Positions 59,042-64,000 of a stretch of 64,000 nt of DNA are shown piece after piece. This DNA comes from Rouxiella silvae (GTDB lineage Bacteria; Pseudomonadota; Gammaproteobacteria; Enterobacterales; Enterobacteriaceae). Made by a program: the position numbers and the translations under genes. The notes under the pieces were generated by a model. It did not search any database and had not been told where the DNA came from. It worked only from the letters and a program-made list of their open reading frames with translations. The DNA is taken from assembly GCF_002093625.1 (NCBI RefSeq), contig NZ_MRWD01000029.1:1-64000 (forward strand), in the 5' to 3' direction. Within the stretch, counting starts at the first letter, position 1. Each line of letters opens with the position of its first letter.

Positions 59042-59916
59042 TAGCGTGTTCTCCGAAATGACTGGCTGATGCGGTTAGCGGCCAAAACGGTGAGGATAAC
59101 CACGATGCCGGGGAAGGTGGTAAGCCACCAGGCGGTTGAGATATAGTTGCGGCCTTCGGCGATCAACAGCCCCCACTCTGGCGTTGGCGGCGGTGTGCCA
59201 TAACCGAGAAAGCTCAGCGTTGAAATAGACAGAATGGCGTTACCAAACTGCAGGGCCGAGAAAGCGATGACTGAGGTCAGTGAGTTGGGCAGAATGTGAC
59301 GCCACAGCACTGATATAAAGGTACCGCCGCTGCCATAGGCAGCTTCAACGTAATCGCTTTGACGCACTAAAACGGCCTCAGAACGCGCCAGCCGGGCAAA
59401 GTTTGCAATCGAAGTAATCCCCACGGCAATCGCCGCGTGTACAGTGCCAAACCCCAGCAGAATAATCACACTCAGAGAAAGCAGCAGGCTAGGGATCGAC
59501 AGCAGGACATCGACAATACGCATAACCACGGTGTCGGTCATGCCGCCTATCGAAGCAGCGGCCAATCCCAAAGTGCTACCCAGCAGCAGGCCCAAGAACA
59601 CCGCAACCAGTGCGCCGGAAAGCGAATGCGATGCACCGTAGACAATGCGCGCATAAAGGTCACGACCCAGTTGGTCGGTGCCCAGCCAGTGGCCAGCACC
59701 CGGGGCCAGTCGCTGAGCACCGGCAATACCTTCAGTGCCGCTATAAGGGGTAAATAGCTGAGGCGCAATCGCCCATAGAATAACGACCAATATCACAACC
59801 CACGCCAAAATCAGCGTAGGTTGAACACGGGTAAAACGCCGCGATGAAGCCGGAGGAAACGCCGCCAGCTGGGCATTGTCGGCGCTGTTGTTTTTACTTA
59901 ACGGTAAACTGCTCAT
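59041..59916 (-). CDS. Dipeptide/nickel-type ABC permease (DppC-like)
   Basis: This 291-residue permease has about six membrane segments, the DppC motif HWLGTDQLGRDLYARIVYGA and the EAA loop AAYGSGGTFISVLWRHILPN. ATG overlaps the stop of the DppB-like gene (ATGA). Second permease of the importer. Confidence 0.92.
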   Translation of the reverse strand: MSSLPLSKNNSADNAQLAAFPPASSRRFTRVQPTLILAWVVILVVILWAIAPQLFTPYSGTEGIAGAQRLAPGAGHWLGTDQLGRDLYARIVYGASHSLSGALVAVFLGLLLGSTLGLAAASIGGMTDTVVMRIVDVLLSIPSLLLSLSVIILLGFGTVHAAIAVGITSIANFARLARSEAVLVRQSDYVEAAYGSGGTFISVLWRHILPNSLTSVIAFSALQFGNAILSISTLSFLGYGTPPPTPEWGLLIAEGRNYISTAWWLTTFPGIVVILTVLAANRISQSFRRTR

Positions 59917-60857
59917 GAGGTGACTCCGACGGACGGTTTCAAGCGTGGGTCGAGCAGCGGATAAACCAAGTCGACCAGCAGATTGATGACCACATAGGCG
60001 GTGGCGGAAATGACCACAATTGCCTGTAGCACGGCTAAATCCTGATTATTCACCGCCTGCTGTGTCAGTTGACCGATGCCGTTCAAACCAAAAACCGTTT
60101 CCGTGACCAGCGCACCGGCAATCAGCTCGCCAAACAGCAGCCCGGCAATCGTCAGCGCGGGCAGCATGGCGTTGCGCGCGACGTGACGCCAAAGCACTCG
60201 GCTGCGGCTCGCGCCTTTGGCACGGGCAACGGAAACGAAAGGCTGGGTTTGTACTTTGTCGATGCTGCGGATAAGAATTTGTGCCAGCGGGGCGCTGATA
60301 GGCACCGCCAGCGTGACCACCGGCAGGATCAGCCCCAGCCACTCGCCGGGGTTAATAACCGGTATCCATCCCAAACGAAATGAAAACACTTGGATCAGCG
60401 CAATACCCAGCCAAAAGGTGGGAACTGAAATAAACAGTGCAGGCAGCCCCAGCAGCGCAGACTTCAGCCAGTGCAGCGCCAGCAGGTTAGAGGCGAAGGC
60501 GATAAATACCGCCAGTGCCACCGCCAGCAGGAAGCCGAGTACCGCCAGGCGCAGGGTCGGCGGGAAATTGCTGACCAACAGCTCAGTCACGGGAACGCCG
60601 GCCTGAATCGAAAAGCCGAAGTCACCGTGCAGGAAGCTGCCGAGCGTGTGCAGATACTGCTGCCACAGAGGGAGGTCCGCGCCGTACGCCGCGCGCATCT
60701 CTTCGATTTGCGCCGGACTCAGGCCCATCGATGGATCCTGAAACTTGATAAGGATGGCGTCCCCTGGCAGCGCCTGCAGCAGCACAAATGACAGGGTAAA
60801 TGCCGCCCACAGCACCAGCAGGGCCTGACCAATGCGTCCGCTAAAATATCGGCTCAT
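59913..60857 (-). CDS. Dipeptide/nickel-type ABC permease (DppB-like)
   Basis: This 314-residue permease has six membrane segments and the DppB-type start FTLSFVLLQALPGDAILIKF. GGAG lies upstream of the ATG, 15 bases after the binding-protein stop. It forms the pore with the adjacent DppC-like protein. Confidence 0.92.
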   Translation of the reverse strand: MSRYFSGRIGQALLVLWAAFTLSFVLLQALPGDAILIKFQDPSMGLSPAQIEEMRAAYGADLPLWQQYLHTLGSFLHGDFGFSIQAGVPVTELLVSNFPPTLRLAVLGFLLAVALAVFIAFASNLLALHWLKSALLGLPALFISVPTFWLGIALIQVFSFRLGWIPVINPGEWLGLILPVVTLAVPISAPLAQILIRSIDKVQTQPFVSVARAKGASRSRVLWRHVARNAMLPALTIAGLLFGELIAGALVTETVFGLNGIGQLTQQAVNNQDLAVLQAIVVISATAYVVINLLVDLVYPLLDPRLKPSVGVTS

Positions 60858-60872
60858 CGTCTACTCCGGATA

Positions 60873-62510
60873 TTAATGTTTGGCCAGCCACGCGCTGTAG
60901 AAGCTTGGGCGACCCACGGCTTCGAAACTCACGTCGTGCAGATAAGGCGCACCGGCAAACACCTGCGGCTCCTCAAAGATCGGAATATCGTAGGCCTGGT
61001 CCAGCAGATAGCGCTGCGCATCGCCGGCCAGCGCCAGACGTTTTTGCGGATCAACTTCGGCCGAGATATCCACCAGCAGCGCATTCAGCTTGTCGTCCTT
61101 AAAGCTTTTCACTTTGCTGCTTAGGCCGCCAAGCTGGAGCAGGGCATCACGGTTGGTGGGGTAAAATTCACTTTTGATGACATCAGGGTCGGCGCGGCCC
61201 ACTTCCACCACGTTGACCGGCGTTTTCAACGGGTCAAGGCTGTCGGCGACTCGGCTGCCTGCGTCACCCGCCAGAATCGTTAATTTGACGCCAATCTGGT
61301 TCCACTGTTGGGCCACTAACTGCAAAACCTCTTTGTTCTGCGGCTGTGGCAGAGACTCATAAATGGTCAGCGCCAGCGGTTTGCCGTCTTTTTGACGAAT
61401 GCCGTTAGGACCGGGTTTCCAGCCCGCTTCGTCGAGCAGCTTTTTAGACAGCGCAGGGTCATACTTCAGTTTGTCGCTGAGATTGACGTAGCCCGCAGCC
61501 GACGCGGCGATGACCGAAGTGGCCTGCGGATAGTTGGGGGAGAACAGGGTGGAGACAATTTGTTTGCTGTCAACGCCGTGCAGCAGCGCCTGGCGAACGT
61601 TCAACTCGGCCACCAGCGGGTTATCAGGACGGAATGAGATGCCATCGTTGACGCCGCGCGTTGAGGGCGCATAAATCGGGAATTTTTTCTCTGCGGCCTG
61701 TTTTTCATCATAGGCCTGCACCTGACGAATAAAATCAGCCTGACCGGCCAGCAGTGCGCCAATTCTGACGCTGTCTTCGCCAGTGACGATCACTTTTATG
61801 CCGTCAAGATTGGCACGGCCCTGTTGTTTGAGGTTTTTAGGCCCCCAGTTGTAGTCTTTGCGCGCGGTTAAATCGACTTCGCGGCCCAGCGTTTCTGCAC
61901 TGACCACGAAAGGTCCTGAACCGATAATGTGGCGAGCATCGCCGAGGGCATCAAAGTTACGAGCCAATGTGCTCAGCGAAACCAGCCCTGAGCCGATGGT
62001 CGCGGTGCCTTGCAGGAATCCCGGCGACGGTTTTTTAAAGTAAAACTTAACCGTCAGAGGGTCGATAACTTCGCTGTGATCGTAATTGTTAATAACCTCT
62101 GAAACCGGCAGGTGATGCTCTTTATTGCCCAAGCCATAGGTATCGAAGTTTTTGGCCACTGCGTTGGCGTCCAGCGGCGTGCCGTCCGAAAAGGTGACTC
62201 CGGGGCGCAACGTGAAGGTGTACTGGGTTTTGTCGGCGTTGGTGGTCCAAGACTCGGCAATCCACGGCTCTATCTGCAAAGTCTGTGGATTCTGATAGGT
62301 CAGTTTGTCAGTAATTTGATTAAGGATGCCGCCGTTGGGGTAAAAACCGCCCGCGGGGGGATAAAGATTGGTGTGTGCCTGCTGTTCGAGATAAATCAGC
62401 GTCCCACCCTGAGTTGGCGCATTTTCGGCGGCCAAAGCGGAGGCACTCCCTGTTAACAGGGCGAATGACAGCCCTAACGCCACGGCGCTAACTCGGCGAT
62501 TATTGTACAT
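60873..62510 (-). CDS. Periplasmic ABC substrate-binding protein, family 5 (SBP_bac_5)
   Basis: This 545-residue protein has a signal peptide ending SALA before AENAPTQGGTLIYLEQQ, with no lipobox. SBP_bac_5 motifs include YTFTLRPGVTFSDGTPLDAN. The segment NLYPPAGGFYPNGGILNQIT is unusual for a peptide binder. I recall a family from Klebsiella locus KPN_01854, next to the LLM family above, that fits; the memory is not checked. It is the first gene of the minus-strand operon, with AAGGAATAAAAT before the ATG. Confidence 0.86.
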   Translation of the reverse strand: MYNNRRVSAVALGLSFALLTGSASALAAENAPTQGGTLIYLEQQAHTNLYPPAGGFYPNGGILNQITDKLTYQNPQTLQIEPWIAESWTTNADKTQYTFTLRPGVTFSDGTPLDANAVAKNFDTYGLGNKEHHLPVSEVINNYDHSEVIDPLTVKFYFKKPSPGFLQGTATIGSGLVSLSTLARNFDALGDARHIIGSGPFVVSAETLGREVDLTARKDYNWGPKNLKQQGRANLDGIKVIVTGEDSVRIGALLAGQADFIRQVQAYDEKQAAEKKFPIYAPSTRGVNDGISFRPDNPLVAELNVRQALLHGVDSKQIVSTLFSPNYPQATSVIAASAAGYVNLSDKLKYDPALSKKLLDEAGWKPGPNGIRQKDGKPLALTIYESLPQPQNKEVLQLVAQQWNQIGVKLTILAGDAGSRVADSLDPLKTPVNVVEVGRADPDVIKSEFYPTNRDALLQLGGLSSKVKSFKDDKLNALLVDISAEVDPQKRLALAGDAQRYLLDQAYDIPIFEEPQVFAGAPYLHDVSFEAVGRPSFYSAWLAKH

Positions 62511-62624
62511 ATTTTATTCCTTTTTTATTTTTGATTTGCGGTTCGCATCAGTGTGGAATACACCTTAAAAGATGCGATTAGGCTCATAACAAACCAAATC
62601 AAAAGGAAGATGAAATAACGAATA

Positions 62625-62640
62625 TTGCTATGCATAGCGA
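62625..62640. promoter_or_regulatory. 16-bp palindrome TTGCTAT-GC-ATAGCGA in the divergent promoter
   Basis: GCTATGCATAGC at the core is a perfect 12-bp palindrome. It lies 115 bases from the binding-protein start and 129 bases from the monooxygenase start. Its arms resemble TCGCTAT/ATAGCGA of the two 26-bp palindromes, with 2 instead of 12 bases between. An operator role is possible. Confidence 0.4.
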
Positions 62641-62768
62641 TAAAAGGTCATAGATGGAAATGGCAGACTTATTATTTTTTGTAGAAACAAAATGCTTTTT
62701 TCTTCGTAGCTTAAAAATCTCTAATCTCTATTTTGAAACCTACTTTTGAGTGAAAAAAGGAGTTCAGT

Positions 62769-64000
62769 TTGAGTAACCAAACTCGCAGGCGTCTAAAGAC
62801 CCTGGTAGGGGCAGGGAGCGTGGTCTATGCATCGAATGATGACCAGCGTCGTTCTGGTATTGCGCGCGCAGCCTCGCTCGCCAAAATTGCCGAAAAAGAG
62901 AAAATAACGGGCCTGTTTACCGCCGACCTGCTTCAGGCCGACCCGGATGGGCTGGCAGGATCTACTGGCAGTCAGGATCCAATCATCGCGCTGGCCGCAC
63001 TCAGTCAGGTCACTGAATATATTGGCCTTATTGCTACGGTCTCGACCACTTACCAGCACCCATATAATCTTGCCAGACTGATAGGAACTCTGGACCACGT
63101 CAGCGGCGGTCGTGCAGGTTGGAATGCCGTCACCTCATCAGTGGGGGAGGAGAACTTTGGCGATATCTCGCTGCCGGATCCCGCGACCCGCTATGCACGC
63201 GCCACGGAGTTCATCGAGGTCATTAATGCGCTGTTTGATGCTAACGATCCCACTTCAGTGCGGCGCGCCAGCAGCGGTTCTATCAGCATAGACCCGCGTA
63301 AACTGCATCCGATTGATCACCGCGGAACCTTCTTTCAGGTGAAAGGCCCGCTAAACGTGCCGCCGTCACCGCAGCACCGTCCGGTGCAGTTTCAGGCAGG
63401 TCAGTCGGATGAGGGGCTGATTCTAGGTGCGCGCTATGCCGAGGTTATCTACACCTCGCAGCCCACGCTTAACGACGCGCTGGGCTTTGTCGAGCGTGTC
63501 CATCAGCACGCCAATGCCTATGGTCGTCATGAGAATAAGCCGTTAATCATGAATTCATTTCACTCGGTGATTGGTGAAAGTGCGACAGACGTTTCGCGTC
63601 GTCTGCGTGAAAAACATGAGCGCATCGACTACCAGCAGGGCAAGCTGAAAGTGGCTGATATGCTGGGCGGTGAGATTGACCTGCGTGACTTCGCGCTGGA
63701 TCAGCCCATTCCACCGAAGTTTTTGCCAGAGGTGGGATTAATTAATCGTCGTCGCGGCAGAGCAGACATTTTCAAACGCTTTGCGCTGCAAGGGCTTACG
63801 CTGCGGGAATTGATTATTCAGGCGCAGGAAACGGGCCATTGGTACGTGGCGGGAACGCCTGAAACGCTGGCAGATGCTATTGAGGAGCGCTATCGCGCAG
63901 GCGTGCTTGACGTTATTTCTTTGCACGGACTGGGTCAGCCTGATCAGGAAGACTTATTGCTAAACGGATTATTACCGGAGCTTAGAAAAAGGCAGTTGAT
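62769..64000 (+). CDS. NtaA/DszA/SnaA-type FMN-dependent monooxygenase, 3'-truncated by the window
   Basis: An open frame runs from a TTG at 62769, six bases after AAGGAG, to the end of the window: at least 410 codons. Family signatures include GLIATVSTTYQHPYNLARLI, LDHVSGGRAGWNAVTSS, RYARATEFIEV and PVQFQAGQSDEG. The N-terminus does not show the usual WRHP motif after the first strand, though the length to the ADL motif is normal. Family members oxidise nitrilotriacetate, dibenzothiophene sulfone or other organic substrates with FMNH2. It diverges from the double-importer operon across a 258-base gap, so it probably belongs to that pathway. Confidence 0.86.
   Translation, partial: MSNQTRRRLKTLVGAGSVVYASNDDQRRSGIARAASLAKIAEKEKITGLFTADLLQADPDGLAGSTGSQDPIIALAALSQVTEYIGLIATVSTTYQHPYNLARLIGTLDHVSGGRAGWNAVTSSVGEENFGDISLPDPATRYARATEFIEVINALFDANDPTSVRRASSGSISIDPRKLHPIDHRGTFFQVKGPLNVPPSPQHRPVQFQAGQSDEGLILGARYAEVIYTSQPTLNDALGFVERVHQHANAYGRHENKPLIMNSFHSVIGESATDVSRRLREKHERIDYQQGKLKVADMLGGEIDLRDFALDQPIPPKFLPEVGLINRRRGRADIFKRFALQGLTLRELIIQAQETGHWYVAGTPETLADAIEERYRAGVLDVISLHGLGQPDQEDLLLNGLLPELRKRQL

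Noticed and set aside
62769-62900. N-terminal deletion or frameshift in the NtaA-type monooxygenase
   Set aside because: The WRHP motif is missing, but the number of residues before the ADL motif is close to normal and a good ribosome site precedes the TTG, so divergence is more likely.

Overview
The window reads as chromosomal DNA of an enterobacterium. The maltose proteins (MalEFGK, LamB, MalM, MalT, MalP, MalQ) match my memory of the E. coli proteins closely over nearly their whole length, and the other genes are typical of Enterobacterales. A member of Yersiniaceae (Serratia, Rahnella, Rouxiella, Ewingella or similar) is my best guess; this is inference. I see no rRNA, tRNA, CRISPR array, insertion sequence or prophage.

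Layout. (1) 1-6.4 kb: a pair of COG0523 (CobW-like) GTPases behind a perfect 32-bp palindrome that reads as two overlapping Zur boxes, then an HPP membrane protein, an EamA exporter with its TetR regulator, and two GNAT acetyltransferases. (2) 6.4-21.7 kb: an unusually compact maltose regulon in one block: malG-malF-malE (minus) divergent from malK-lamB-malM (plus), then malT (minus) divergent from malP-malQ (plus). MalT boxes lie in both divergent regions and CRP-like sites are visible. (3) 21.7-32.8 kb: small regulator/enzyme pairs: NmrA-like reductase with LysR, RidA-like protein with a TetR that has three operator repeats, a Tat-exported bicupin divergent from the urate hydroxylase HpxO, an unknown two-gene membrane cassette, an MFS pump with LysR, an EamA transporter, and a GST. 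(4) 33-48.8 kb: metallo-beta-lactamase-fold hydrolase, DUF1543 protein, AEC transporter, periplasmic cupin, glutamate dehydrogenase, CycA-like permease, LysR with TauE/SafE transporter, SDR with AraC regulator, a DipZ-type thiol-redox membrane protein, an isocitrate/isopropylmalate-type dehydrogenase, LysR with SDR, another SDR. (5) 49-64 kb: a MetQ-like binding protein, then ten same-strand genes, probably one 12.5-kb operon, with two complete peptide/nickel-type ABC importers around a luciferase-like monooxygenase and a two-domain CMD/AhpD protein. A second FMN monooxygenase (NtaA/DszA type) is divergent from it and runs off the end.

The mal genes import maltodextrins (LamB, MalEFGK), sense maltotriose (MalT) and degrade the dextrins (MalP, MalQ). 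The right-hand cluster looks like an uptake-and-oxidation system for an organic compound, possibly an organosulfur source; its substrate is unknown. The most promising undescribed items are: that double-transporter/monooxygenase operon; the COG0523 pair in which the second copy has CxCC changed to SISS; a 26-bp palindrome of the same architecture in front of both the DUF1543 gene and dipZ; and the uncharacterised 65-aa/256-aa membrane cassette next to hpxO.
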